DNA of 64,000 nt from Pseudomonadota bacterium (GTDB taxonomy: Bacteria; Pseudomonadota; Alphaproteobacteria; UBA8366), in assembly GCA_036339585.1 (NCBI GenBank), contig JAYZAS010000021.1, positions 1-64,000 on the forward strand, read 5' to 3'. The translations under genes and the position numbers were made by a program. Positions 9,203 through 18,239 of this stretch are shown here, piece by piece; within the stretch, counting starts at the first letter, position 1; each line of letters starts with the position of its first letter. The notes under the pieces were generated by a model. The model searched no databases and was not told the DNA's origin. It worked only from the letters and a program-made list of their open reading frames with translations.

Positions 9203-10612
9203 TTAACGTCTTTCCATCAAAGTACGAACATCAGTAAACTTTCCTGTTACAGCAGCAGCGGCGGCCATGGCGGGGCTTACCAAATGTGTCCTAGTTTCGG
9301 GACCTTGCCTGCCCTCAAAATTACGATTGGATGTGGAGGCTGAACGCTCTCCTTTATTAAGTAGATCACCATTCAAACCAACACACATTGAGCACCCTGA
9401 GTGGCGCCAATCAAAGCCGGCATCAGTAAAGATTCGATCCAAGCCTTCTGCTTCAGCCTGTTGACGGATTTTCCCAGAACCCGGCGAGATCATTGACCAA
9501 ACCTTAACCCTTTGACCTTTAACCACCTCTGCAGCCAGCCGCAAATCCTGTATACGACTATTGGTACATGAACCTATAAAAACACGATCTACCGAAACAT
9601 CTGTCATTAACTGTCCTGGCATCAAACCAGTATACGTTAGAGCTCGCTTCATTTCCTCACGCTTTTCACTATCAGGTTCTGCCTCTGGATCAGGAATTGG
9701 TTCAGTTATACGGATGGCATGTTGCGGACTTGTGCCCCATGTAATCATTGGCGCAATAGTTGAGCCATTTAATGTCACTTCCTTATCGAATTCAGCACCC
9801 TCATCTGTCGGTAAACCCTTCCAGGCTTCAACTGCAAGATCCCATTTCCTGCCTTTTGGCGCAAATTCTGCGCCCTCTAGAAATTTAATTGTTTTTTCGT
9901 CTGGCGCAATAAGCCCTATGCGTGATCCTGCTTCAATGGTCATATTCGAAAGGGTAAGCCTTCCTTCAATATCGAGCTGATTAATACATGGACCAGCATA
10001 TTCAATCGCATACCCTACACCACAAGAGGCACTCTCTTGAGCAATTAAGGCTAAGGCCACATCCTTCCCACTAACTCCAAACCCCAGCTGTCCAGTGACG
10101 GTGACACGCATCGACTTAGGTTTGCTTTGCCAAATAGATTGCGTGGCAAGGACATGACTGGCTTCGGAAGCACCAATTCCAAAAGAAATGCATCCCATAG
10201 CACCATGCGTAGAAGTGTGGCTGTCTCCGCAACAAAGAAGAATACCGGGTTGGGTTATGCCCAATTCCGGGCCGATAACATGAACAATACCCATACGACT
10301 ATCTTCAAGGCCGAAATGGTGAATGCCAAATTCATCTGCATTAGATGCAAGCATCTCGACCTTCTCACGAGCTTCAAGATCAGTCATCTCATCTAAAGTT
10401 CGCTCGACGGTAGATGCATAATGATCGGGTGTTCCAAATGTTTGATACGGCCGTCGCACTGTTCTGGACGCATCACGCAACATTCCAAATGCATGAAAAC
10501 TGCCATCGTGAAGTATGTGACGATCCACATACAACAACGACTGCCCATCGTCACGTTTCACGACTTCATGTGCCTCCCAGATCTTTGCGAAAATTGTTTT
10601 CGGCGCTGTCAT
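9203..10612 (-). CDS. leuC: 3-isopropylmalate dehydratase-family large subunit (LeuC-like)
   Basis: Large [4Fe-4S] subunit of an aconitase-family dehydratase, 469 residues. Cluster cysteines are visible in GSCTNSRI and GCSMCVG, and the C-terminal STSNRNFEGRQG block is conserved. The ATG used here has GAGGAG just upstream; the frame extends seven codons further to a TTG without a site of its own. The N-terminal substrate region differs from standard LeuC: HEVTSPQAF reads HDGSFHAF. With the LeuD-like partner one base downstream it forms a two-gene operon. It could be a second isopropylmalate isomerase or a hydratase for a related alkylmalate; I cannot decide from sequence. Confidence 0.88.
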   Translation of the reverse strand: MTAPKTIFAKIWEAHEVVKRDDGQSLLYVDRHILHDGSFHAFGMLRDASRTVRRPYQTFGTPDHYASTVERTLDEMTDLEAREKVEMLASNADEFGIHHFGLEDSRMGIVHVIGPELGITQPGILLCCGDSHTSTHGAMGCISFGIGASEASHVLATQSIWQSKPKSMRVTVTGQLGFGVSGKDVALALIAQESASCGVGYAIEYAGPCINQLDIEGRLTLSNMTIEAGSRIGLIAPDEKTIKFLEGAEFAPKGRKWDLAVEAWKGLPTDEGAEFDKEVTLNGSTIAPMITWGTSPQHAIRITEPIPDPEAEPDSEKREEMKRALTYTGLMPGQLMTDVSVDRVFIGSCTNSRIQDLRLAAEVVKGQRVKVWSMISPGSGKIRQQAEAEGLDRIFTDAGFDWRHSGCSMCVGLNGDLLNKGERSASTSNRNFEGRQGPETRTHLVSPAMAAAAAVTGKFTDVRTLMERR

Positions 10613-10642
10613 GACCTGCTCCTCAGTCCACAAACACGTTTC

Positions 10643-11040
10643 TTAAATTTTCTGCCGTGCACTCTGATACAAATAATCAGACTCCATCATATAGAGTCCA
10701 CTCATAATAACAATGTATGCTCCTAAGATTGCCAAAGTATTAGGTGGATTCTTCCTGACCACATAGGCGGCGAGACCAGCAGAGGCAATGGAGGTATTAT
10801 CAAACGGCGCTATCGTCGATGCCTTTGCAAAACGCAACGCTTTAATAATTGCACAATGCTCTCCTCGCTTTGAGCAATGCACCAACAGAGGGAAAAATTA
10901 ATCATATAAGCTTGGCATTAACCAAAATCGAAGACTGGTGTGAGACTTCCAAAGGTCGCAACCATTATACTGCTCAGGAAGATTGTAAGAGGCCATATAA
11001 CAATCATGAGATCGGGCGCAGTTGCCATTACCGTTGCTGA
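10643..11040 (-). pseudogene. Decayed EamA/DMT transporter, copy A
   Basis: Reading the minus strand gives a broken copy of the C-terminal half of the intact transporter at 11294-12196. LTIFLSSIMVATFGS matches LSIFFTSSLISVVGS. After an in-frame stop (10918-10920) and a frameshift near 10865, the frame resumes as HCAIIKALRFAKASTIAPF against HYLMIETFRFAEAKIVAPF, and continues through LAILGAYIVIMSGLYMM against FAILGVSIIIISGLYIL to a stop at 10643. No N-terminal half is present, so it cannot make a transporter. Confidence 0.75.
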
Positions 11041-11070
11041 ATTTTCTTTTTTGTAGTCTGACGAATAATA

Positions 11071-11262
11071 AATTTTACTCAGCAGATGAATATTAAGAAA
11101 CTAGCATTAGCAGATCGGCAAACTGAGCGGAATCACCATCAGGGCATCGGTTCATAGGTATTCCTAGAAAACCCACAATAGTAGCCCCCCGGGCACATGA
11201 TGCATTGCACAATTTTTACCTTCAGCAAAGCGCTAAAAATTACAAGACCTATTCCCTTCAGA
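11071..11262 (-). pseudogene. Decayed EamA/DMT transporter, copy B (3-prime fragment)
   Basis: A second, more decayed remnant lies between copy A and the intact gene. The DNA around 11170-11250 matches the intact 3-prime region near 11410-11490 (the shared AATAGTAGCCC and the segment coding RFAEGK against RFAEAK). Later frames give FLNIHLLSKI against the intact C-terminus LHRQHLLSEI. Several frame changes and stops interrupt it. Confidence 0.6.
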
Positions 11263-11293
11263 GGTTTGCCTGCTGCACAGGAAACCCCATCCG

Positions 11294-12196
11294 TTAGGGT
11301 GACTTAATCTCTGATAATAAATGTTGACGGTGCAAAATGTATAGGCCGCTTATGATTATTATTGAGACACCCAAAATGGCAAACTTGTCGGGCAATTGGC
11401 CCCAAACGATAAAACCCAAAATAGTAGCCCATATAATTCCAGTATAGCGGAAAGGAGCAACAATTTTAGCTTCCGCAAAGCGGAATGTTTCTATCATAAG
11501 GTAATGTCCTGCCGCGACACATAGACCAGTTAAAAAAACGAGGACGGTGTCGTAAAGCCCAGGCATTACCCACTTAAACGGCTCTAAATCCAATAAAGAA
11601 GCAGGGATTGAGCCTACAACCGAAATCAAGCTTGATGTGAAAAATATCGAGAGGGAACCCTCCTTTGCTGTAAGTTTTCGAGTAACAATATCACGCATCG
11701 CACCTGTTAAGGCAGCAAGCAGTGGAAAAACCATTGCTAATTGTAATGTGCCTCCAATAGGTCGAGCGACAATTAAAATTCCAAGGAACCCAAGAGACAC
11801 CGCCATCCAACGTCGCCAACCAACCCTCTCGCCAAGAAATGGTATCGCAAGCGCTGTGAGAAACAACGGCGCTGCAAAAGTGAGCGCCACTGTTTCTGCT
11901 AGAGGAAGATAGGTAACAGCAAGAACGAAAAAGATACCGTTTAACAGATTTAACACACCCCTATACCAGTGGCCCGAATTGTTACTTGGCTTTAGAGTTG
12001 ACAAGCTTGAGAATAAAGGGACTATCAAGAGTACTATTAATATCATCACCATTGAACGCATGAAAATAATTTGGCTTGCCGGATACATACCCGAGAGCCA
12101 TTTCAGTAGCGCATTATTCAAATTCATGAAGAAAACGCTCGCAACCATTAGCCCAATTGCTCTGAATGGAGCCGTCCTATGCACGCCAGTCGCCAT
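11294..12196 (-). CDS. EamA-family (DMT) transporter
   Basis: Drug/metabolite transporter of the EamA type, 300 residues, with ten hydrophobic segments in two repeats of five and no signal peptide. Such proteins export or import small metabolites across the inner membrane; the substrate cannot be predicted. Typical features are the short N-terminus before the first helix, the first-repeat stretch PLAETVALTFAAPLFLTAL, and the second-repeat segment FRFAEAKIVAPFRYTGIIW. It is the only intact member of a local tandem family whose two downstream copies are dead. It is divergent from the HMG-CoA-lyase-type gene, 156 bases away. Confidence 0.88.
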   Translation of the reverse strand: MATGVHRTAPFRAIGLMVASVFFMNLNNALLKWLSGMYPASQIIFMRSMVMILIVLLIVPLFSSLSTLKPSNNSGHWYRGVLNLLNGIFFVLAVTYLPLAETVALTFAAPLFLTALAIPFLGERVGWRRWMAVSLGFLGILIVARPIGGTLQLAMVFPLLAALTGAMRDIVTRKLTAKEGSLSIFFTSSLISVVGSIPASLLDLEPFKWVMPGLYDTVLVFLTGLCVAAGHYLMIETFRFAEAKIVAPFRYTGIIWATILGFIVWGQLPDKFAILGVSIIIISGLYILHRQHLLSEIKSP

Positions 12197-12352
12197 GGGA
12201 TATTCTATCCTCCGTTATCCACAACCTACGGCAACAATTGCAATAAGGATAGCCATACCGATGATTGACTTATGATGAGTGGCAAGGCTAGGAATCAAGT
12301 AAATAAGTTATACGTTTCATAACAGTTAGGAATTAGATTTGGGAGATTACTA

Positions 12353-13324
12353 ATGGGCCAAGAGCTCAATCGAGATGATATTGATGTGTATATAAGAGAG
12401 GTCGGTCTGCGTGATGGTTTACAAAATGTAGAAGCTTTCTTTCCAACCGAGGCAAAAAAAGAATGGATTACCACTGAAGCCGCAGCTGGAGTTATTGATA
12501 TTGAGGTCTGTTCTTTCGTTCCACCAAAACTTATTCCACAATTTGCGGACGCACCTGAAGTTATTAAAGAAGCAAAAAAGGTAGGTAACTTTAACGTTTG
12601 TGCGCTGATGCCCAATCTCAAAGGAGCTGAACGAGGTATAGAGGCAGGTGTAGATCAACTAAATTATGTTACTTCAGTCAGCGAGACCCATAATCTTCAA
12701 AATGTTCGCCGCACCCCTGCTCAATCGGTGGAAGAGTTTAAAGCCATTGTTGAATATCGCGATAAAAAGGCAGAGGAAACAGGCAAAAGAGTAACACTCC
12801 TCGCCGGTTGCGCAACGGCGTTTGGTTGCACATTGGAGGGTGATATTGCTTCGAGCTCCGTGGTCTCTTTAGCCCGGCAATTTGTCGAGTCAGGGGCTGA
12901 TGAGATATCACTTGCCGATACTGTCGGCTATGCTAACCCCAGCCAAATTAAAGCACTATGCGCGGAAGTTTTAGATGTGGTTGATATCCCGGTAACTATT
13001 CACTTGCATGATACACGTGGTATGGGTGTGGTAAATGCATTCGCTGCCTATGAGGCAGGAATACGACGCTTCGATGGATGCCTCGGCGGTCTTGGTGGAT
13101 GCCCCTGGGCGCCTGGAGCAACCGGGAATGTAGTATTAGAGGATATGGCTTTTATGTTTGAGGGCATGGGACTCCGCACAGGTATTGACTTGAAGAAACT
13201 ATGTGCTGTTCGTGATATTATCATCCGTGAATTACCTAACGAACCACTTTGTGGTGGTTTGGCAAAAGCAGGCCTACCCTTAAATTTTTCACAGGCAACA
13301 ACCCTTTCGGCGGCGGCGGAGTAG
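12353..13324 (+). CDS. Hydroxymethylglutaryl-CoA lyase family protein
   Basis: DRE-TIM metallolyase of the HMG-CoA lyase group, 323 residues, expected to cleave a 3-hydroxy-3-methyl acyl-CoA such as HMG-CoA to acetyl-CoA and a ketone-type product. Seen: EVGLRDGLQN near residue 15 (metal and substrate Arg-Asp), the HLHDTRGMG metal histidines, and the glycine loop LGGLGGCPWAPGATGN carrying the active-site cysteine. GGGAGA precedes the ATG. It is four bases upstream of an acyl-CoA dehydrogenase, an arrangement seen in leucine or isoprenoid-acid catabolism. Citramalyl-CoA or a related substrate is also possible. Confidence 0.9.
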   Translation: MGQELNRDDIDVYIREVGLRDGLQNVEAFFPTEAKKEWITTEAAAGVIDIEVCSFVPPKLIPQFADAPEVIKEAKKVGNFNVCALMPNLKGAERGIEAGVDQLNYVTSVSETHNLQNVRRTPAQSVEEFKAIVEYRDKKAEETGKRVTLLAGCATAFGCTLEGDIASSSVVSLARQFVESGADEISLADTVGYANPSQIKALCAEVLDVVDIPVTIHLHDTRGMGVVNAFAAYEAGIRRFDGCLGGLGGCPWAPGATGNVVLEDMAFMFEGMGLRTGIDLKKLCAVRDIIIRELPNEPLCGGLAKAGLPLNFSQATTLSAAAE

Positions 13325-13328
13325 AATA

Positions 13329-14519
13329 ATGGATGAAGAAGAAATTAAGCTAGTACTTGATGACGAGGATTTTCCAGAACTGCGATCTGAAGTTAGGAAA
13401 CTTTGTGAGAAATATCCATCCAGGTACTGGCTGGATCTTGAAAATCAACCTCCGGACACAAGTTATCCGACTGAATTTGTTCAAGAACTCACCGATGCTG
13501 GTTACCTTGCCGCTCTTATTCCTCCGGAATATGGCGGTTCGGGACTTTCGCTACGGGCCGGTTCCGTTATCCTCGAAACTGTCTGCGAGATGGGGTGCCA
13601 AGGCTCTGCGTGTCATGCTCAAATGTATACAATGGGGACGGTTCTGCGCCATGGATCGAATGACCAAAAGCAAAGTTATTTACCAAAAATCGCCACTGGA
13701 GAATTAAGACTACAAGCATTTGGTGTTACCGAGCCTACGACTGGCTCCGATACCACTCAACTTCGAACACGTGCTGAGCGCAACGGCAACGGATACATCA
13801 TCAACGGTCAAAAAGTATGGACTAGCCGAGCGGGCCACTCTGATCTTATGCTTTTACTTGCTCGTACCACACCAAAAGAACAATGTGAGAAGCGAACCGA
13901 CGGAGTATCCGTGTTTTTGATAGACATGAGGGACGCAAAGAATAACGGCATGGAAATTAAACCCATTGATGCAATGATTAATCACAACACAACTGAGGTT
14001 TTCTTTGACAATGTAAATATTCCCGGAGATGCCCTAATTGGTGAAGAGGGGAAAGGGTTTCGTTACATACTTGACGGTATGAATGCAGAACGTTGCCTTG
14101 TGTCAGCAGAAAGTATAGGCAACGCGCGATTTCTTTTAAACAAAGCGGTCAAATACGCCAATGAGCGCGTTGTTTTCAACCGTCCAATAGGCAAAAACCA
14201 AGGAATTCAATTTCCAATATCGGATGCGTATATCAAGTTACAAACAGCTGATCTGATGGTTCGGAAAGCGACCGCAATGTTTGAGGCAGGTTTACGATGT
14301 GGAGCCGAAGCGAATTGTGCAAAATATTTAAGCTCCGAAGCTTTATGGGCATGCGCAGAAACATGTTTCACTACCCATGGTGGTTTTGCTTTTGCCAAAG
14401 AATATGACGTAGAGAGAAAGTGGCGTGATGCGCGACTTTCGCGAAATGCTCCAATATCTCCTAATATGATCATGAATTTTATCGGGCAGCACGTTCTTGG
14501 GCTGCCGCGATCTTATTAG
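13329..14519 (+). CDS. Acyl-CoA dehydrogenase (tandem copy 1)
   Basis: Acyl-CoA dehydrogenase of 396 residues with the FAD loop FGVTEPTTGSDTTQLRT, the following NGQKVWTSRA strand and the C-terminal ANERVVFNRPIG segment. The MCAD-type glutamate is absent (the region reads NAPISPNMIM), while Glu in DGMNAERC lies at the isovaleryl-CoA-dehydrogenase base position. It begins four bases after the HMG-CoA-lyase-type gene and has a close paralogue directly downstream. The three genes likely act on one branched acyl-CoA route (inference). Confidence 0.92.
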   Translation: MDEEEIKLVLDDEDFPELRSEVRKLCEKYPSRYWLDLENQPPDTSYPTEFVQELTDAGYLAALIPPEYGGSGLSLRAGSVILETVCEMGCQGSACHAQMYTMGTVLRHGSNDQKQSYLPKIATGELRLQAFGVTEPTTGSDTTQLRTRAERNGNGYIINGQKVWTSRAGHSDLMLLLARTTPKEQCEKRTDGVSVFLIDMRDAKNNGMEIKPIDAMINHNTTEVFFDNVNIPGDALIGEEGKGFRYILDGMNAERCLVSAESIGNARFLLNKAVKYANERVVFNRPIGKNQGIQFPISDAYIKLQTADLMVRKATAMFEAGLRCGAEANCAKYLSSEALWACAETCFTTHGGFAFAKEYDVERKWRDARLSRNAPISPNMIMNFIGQHVLGLPRSY

Positions 14520-14573
14520 AGTTCTTATTTCCTCTTTCATATCCACAAGACATTTAGGGGGAGGATCATAGAT

Positions 14574-14615
14574 ATGAGCAGAAATAATTCCGAAATAGAA
14601 ATACAATGTGAGTGA
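14574..14615 (+). other. Possible 13-residue upstream ORF with strong ribosome site
   Basis: A GGGGGAGG sequence (14557-14564) lies at ideal distance from an ATG that opens a 13-codon frame, MSRNNSEIEIQCE. Its stop overlaps the GTG start of the next acyl-CoA dehydrogenase by eight bases. That GTG has no good ribosome site of its own, so the short frame could serve translational coupling. No protein function is suggested. Confidence 0.4.
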
Positions 14616-15795
14616 CAATATCATGGAAATGACAATTGAAGATGACTACACTGAATTTCGCGATGCTGTTGCAGCAATATGCAACGATTTTCCCGGAAAA
14701 TACTGGCGTGATCTCGAAGATCAACCATCAGATGGCAGTTATCCCACAGCCTTTGTAGATGCTCTAACGCAGAGTGGATTTTTAGCAGCCCTAATCCCAG
14801 AATCATATGGCGGATCTGGCCTCCCTATCCGAGCAGGAGCCGTTATATTGGAGGCCATTCACGCGAGTGGTTGCTCTGCCGCAGCATGCCACGCACAAAT
14901 GTATACGATGGGTACAATCCTTCGCCACGGTTCTGAAGAACAAAAACAAAAATATTTGCCTCAAATTGCTAAAGGCAGTCTTAGGCTGCAAGCTTTCGGT
15001 GTTACTGAACCAAACACCGGATCTGACACTACGCAGTTGAAAACAAAGGCTGAGCGGGACGGAAACGGCTACGTGATTAACGGTCAGAAGGTGTGGACTA
15101 GCCGAGCAGCTCATTCAGATTTAATGCTACTTTTGGCTCGCACTACCCCTCCTGAAGAATGCGAAAAAAGGACTGATGGACTCTCATGTTTCCTGATCGA
15201 TCTTAGAGAGGTAACAGGCAATGGCTGCCAAATAAAACCATTAGATGCCATGATAAATCATAATACCACTGAGGTATTCTTCGATAATATGCATATCCCC
15301 GGTGACGCTTTGATTGGTCAAGAAGGCAAAGGGTTTCGATACATATTGGATGGTATGAATGCAGAACGTGTCCTAATAGCAGGGGAGTCGCTCGGAGATG
15401 GAAAATTCTTCATCGACAAGGGAGTAAGTTACGCTAACGAGAGAATTGTTTTTGATCGGCCGATTGGTCAAAATCAAGGCATCCAATTTCCACTTGCAAA
15501 ATCGTGGGCTGAGTTACAAGGGGCTGACATTATGGCTCGCAAAGCAGCGGCATTGTTTGACTCAGGGAAACCTTGTGGTGCTGAGGCCAATATGGCCAAA
15601 TATCAAGCAGCGAAAGCAGCGTGGGAGGCGGCTGAGGCGTGCTTAATGACTCATGGCGGTTTCGGGTTTGCACGTGAGTATGACGTTGAACGAAAATGGC
15701 GCGAAGCTCGTCTATATAGAACAGCACCTGTTTCTGAAAACATGATACTCGCATACATCGGTCAAAATATTCTTGGCATGCCACGATCTTACTAA
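14608..15795 (+). CDS. Acyl-CoA dehydrogenase (tandem copy 2)
   Basis: Paralogue of the preceding gene, 395 residues, sharing long near-identical blocks: FGVTEPNTGSDTTQLKT, GYVINGQKVWTSRA, and the C-terminal end of GMPRSY against GLPRSY. It again lacks the YEGT-type glutamate (TAPVSENMI) and keeps Glu in DGMNAERV. The GTG start is chosen because the alignment with copy 1 begins there; an ATG five codons in (14623) is possible. The upstream mini-ORF may drive its translation. Duplicates of this kind can take chain-length or branching variants of one substrate. Confidence 0.9.
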   Translation: MSDNIMEMTIEDDYTEFRDAVAAICNDFPGKYWRDLEDQPSDGSYPTAFVDALTQSGFLAALIPESYGGSGLPIRAGAVILEAIHASGCSAAACHAQMYTMGTILRHGSEEQKQKYLPQIAKGSLRLQAFGVTEPNTGSDTTQLKTKAERDGNGYVINGQKVWTSRAAHSDLMLLLARTTPPEECEKRTDGLSCFLIDLREVTGNGCQIKPLDAMINHNTTEVFFDNMHIPGDALIGQEGKGFRYILDGMNAERVLIAGESLGDGKFFIDKGVSYANERIVFDRPIGQNQGIQFPLAKSWAELQGADIMARKAAALFDSGKPCGAEANMAKYQAAKAAWEAAEACLMTHGGFGFAREYDVERKWREARLYRTAPVSENMILAYIGQNILGMPRSY

Positions 15796-15849
15796 AGGAC
15801 GCTGGGTACGATAGAAAAGGTATTGATGAGCCACGTTCTGAAAAATTCT

Positions 15850-16821
15850 TTAAATCTGAAGAAAATGAACACTAAATAACTCATTATCATCGGTCCATAC
15901 CTTCGAAGGGGCAAAGCCTGCACTTGATGCTAACGTTTGGAACTCGTCAATTTCATATTTATACGAATTTTCAGTATGAATTCGTTCACCTGCTTCAAAG
16001 TAAAATTTGGTACCGCTTACAGTGACGCATTGTTTCTTAGAGCTCTCCAAATGCATTTCTATACGCCCCAAATCTTTATTATAAAAGGCTACGTGACAAA
16101 AAGATTGAAGATCAAAGTTTCCCGACAACTCTCGGTTTATATGTGATAAAATATTAAGATTAAAAGCTTTGGTGTTACCTGCAGCATCATTATAAGCTGC
16201 TTCTAGAGTAATGGGGTCTTTCTTGAGATCTACACCAACAAGCATACCTCCCCCGGGCCCCAATGTTTTTACACATGCCTCAAGAAAATCTTTTGCCTCA
16301 GGGCGAGTAAAGTTACCTATTGTAGATCCGGGGAAGTAACCCACTGAACGCCTGGATCTAATACCCACGTCCTTAGGCAACTCAAACGGTTTAGTAAAAT
16401 CTGCACACACTGCATGCACAGCAATCCCTGGGTAATCCTGAGCCACAGACCGACTAGCTTTCACAAGAAAATCTCGAGAAATATCAACTGCCACATACGA
16501 TGACGGCATTTCAAGCGCATCAAGAATGTACCTAACTTTTTTTGAGGCGCCGCTGCCATATTCTATTAAATCTACATTTGACCCAATAGCGTTAGCTATT
16601 TCTGGGGCAGCATCCTTCATAAGTTTAAGCTCAGTTCGTGTTGGATAATATTCTGGAGATTCGCAAATTGAATCAAATAACTTAGACCCAACTTCATCAT
16701 AAAAATATTTACAAGGTAAGGATTTAATCGGGCCTCTTAGTCCTAATATAACTTCTGCTAAAAAATCATTGTCAGCAACAAATGACTCATGTGCTGAGTC
16801 AAAATTTGAGAGAGATACCAT
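15850..16821 (-). CDS. egtD: L-histidine N-alpha-methyltransferase EgtD
   Basis: SAM-dependent methyltransferase (323 residues) of the EgtD family, which trimethylates histidine to hercynine in ergothioneine synthesis. Family marks are the N-terminal KYFYDEVGSKLFD then PEYYPTRTE, the SAM loop EYGSGASKK, the aspartate strand VAVDISRDFL, and the PGSTIGNFTR loop with the Asn that contacts histidine. Length fits standalone EgtD. Neither EgtB nor EgtC nor a fused EgtB is adjacent; it diverges from an MFS gene and converges on an acyl-CoA dehydrogenase. The thiohistidine step must be encoded elsewhere, or the product stops at hercynine. Confidence 0.93.
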   Translation of the reverse strand: MVSLSNFDSAHESFVADNDFLAEVILGLRGPIKSLPCKYFYDEVGSKLFDSICESPEYYPTRTELKLMKDAAPEIANAIGSNVDLIEYGSGASKKVRYILDALEMPSSYVAVDISRDFLVKASRSVAQDYPGIAVHAVCADFTKPFELPKDVGIRSRRSVGYFPGSTIGNFTRPEAKDFLEACVKTLGPGGGMLVGVDLKKDPITLEAAYNDAAGNTKAFNLNILSHINRELSGNFDLQSFCHVAFYNKDLGRIEMHLESSKKQCVTVSGTKFYFEAGERIHTENSYKYEIDEFQTLASSAGFAPSKVWTDDNELFSVHFLQI

Positions 16822-16966
16822 GGAGATTTTCCGAGATTACATTGCTAGGAAGATTTTAGACAGATCGCCTTGTTATAAGTTTGTACACCTTTTCTTTTTC
16901 TAAGTCTTGTCCTTTAAGCCATGCAACAAGTTTGTGTTAAAATGAGAATAATGACATAGTCAAGAA

Positions 16967-18157
16967 ATGCCTAAAAGTAAAAAACAAACGGCCCTTTGTA
17001 TTACCTGTGGAGCTCACGTGGTGCATGATGGCCTCGTAGATATGCTTTACGCTCTATTACCATTATTGCGTGATGCATTCGGCCTTTCGTTCGCGCAGGT
17101 GGGTCTTTTGCGCGCAGTTCACAAAACAGCCACTGCAGCATTTCAAATACCCATTGGAATTTGGTCAGAACGCACAGGGACAAGACCACTCTTAGTGGCA
17201 GGGACTGCACTAGCTGGTTTTGGGTTTTTGGGACTTGGTTCAGCAAATAATTTTGGGGCCATATTAACATTTATTTTCTTGGCAGGGTGTGGGGGTGCTT
17301 TTCAACATCCATTATCCTCCTCTATTCTTTCAAGCAATTATCCTAAAAACGGGCAGCGCGCCGCTTTAGGTATATATAATGCCTTCGGCGATATCGGAAA
17401 ATTTCTGTTTTTGGGAACTATAATCTTTGCCACTGCGAGCCTCAACTTCAGTTGGCAAGCACCGGTTTACGGTTTTGGTGTTATCGCATTAGTGACGGCG
17501 CTTGTTATTTGGCTTTTTCTCAGAGCATCTGCTATTGGTGCCAGACCTAAAAAAACACTGTCAAAAACCACTGGTAGTGGCCCCTCGGAATGGGGGGTTA
17601 AACATCCAACAGGTTTTGCGTTGCTCGGTGCTATTACCGCACTAGACAATACAACGAGGAACGGTTTCTTGACATTTGCTGCGTTTTTAATGATCGAGAA
17701 AGGTGTCTCAACAGAGTGGTCGGCGCTTGCGGTTCTGGTGACGATATTTGGCGGCATGTGCGGGAAATTGGCTGTAGGTATGATTGCAGAGCGGATTGGT
17801 GTGACCCGAACAATTGCTTTTACCGAGTTCGCCACAGCCTTGATGATCCTTGCCATTGTTGCGATGCCAAGCCTTTATGCTTTTTTTCTCCTTCCAGTTC
17901 TCGGTGTCTTTTTGAATGGTACTTCCTCCGCCATCTACGGGACAGTCCCCGACCTTATAAAAGGAGAAAAGCACTCCCGTGCCTATGGTCTTATCTACAC
18001 ATTGGGATCTGTCTGCGGCATCATTGCTCCGCTTGGATACGGGGTCCTCGCAGATTGGACTAATGTTGAAACAACCATGATTGTTGTGGCCGGAGTGGTT
18101 TTGCTTACTATCCCGCTGTGCAAACTTCTGGCAATAACAATTCAAGAGGCCCGGTAA
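16967..18157 (+). CDS. MFS transporter
   Basis: Major-facilitator carrier of 396 residues with about twelve hydrophobic segments. The inter-helix 2-3 region (FQIPIGIWSERTGTRPLLV) carries the D/ERxGxR-type loop in modified form (SERTGTRP), and helix 1 begins with GAHVVHDGLVDMLYALLP, a layout seen in fosmidomycin-resistance-like carriers. It shares its general layout but not its detailed motifs with the four MFS genes at 53.9-59.4 kb. It is divergent from egtD by 145 bases; a shared role (export or uptake of histidine betaines) is only a guess. Confidence 0.88.
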   Translation: MPKSKKQTALCITCGAHVVHDGLVDMLYALLPLLRDAFGLSFAQVGLLRAVHKTATAAFQIPIGIWSERTGTRPLLVAGTALAGFGFLGLGSANNFGAILTFIFLAGCGGAFQHPLSSSILSSNYPKNGQRAALGIYNAFGDIGKFLFLGTIIFATASLNFSWQAPVYGFGVIALVTALVIWLFLRASAIGARPKKTLSKTTGSGPSEWGVKHPTGFALLGAITALDNTTRNGFLTFAAFLMIEKGVSTEWSALAVLVTIFGGMCGKLAVGMIAERIGVTRTIAFTEFATALMILAIVAMPSLYAFFLLPVLGVFLNGTSSAIYGTVPDLIKGEKHSRAYGLIYTLGSVCGIIAPLGYGVLADWTNVETTMIVVAGVVLLTIPLCKLLAITIQEAR

Positions 18158-18239
18158 CTTTGAAGGATCTTAATTTGTAAGCCATCACGCAACACGTGAA
18201 GATTAGTTACGGCAACTGTTAGCTTTTTGCATGGACACC

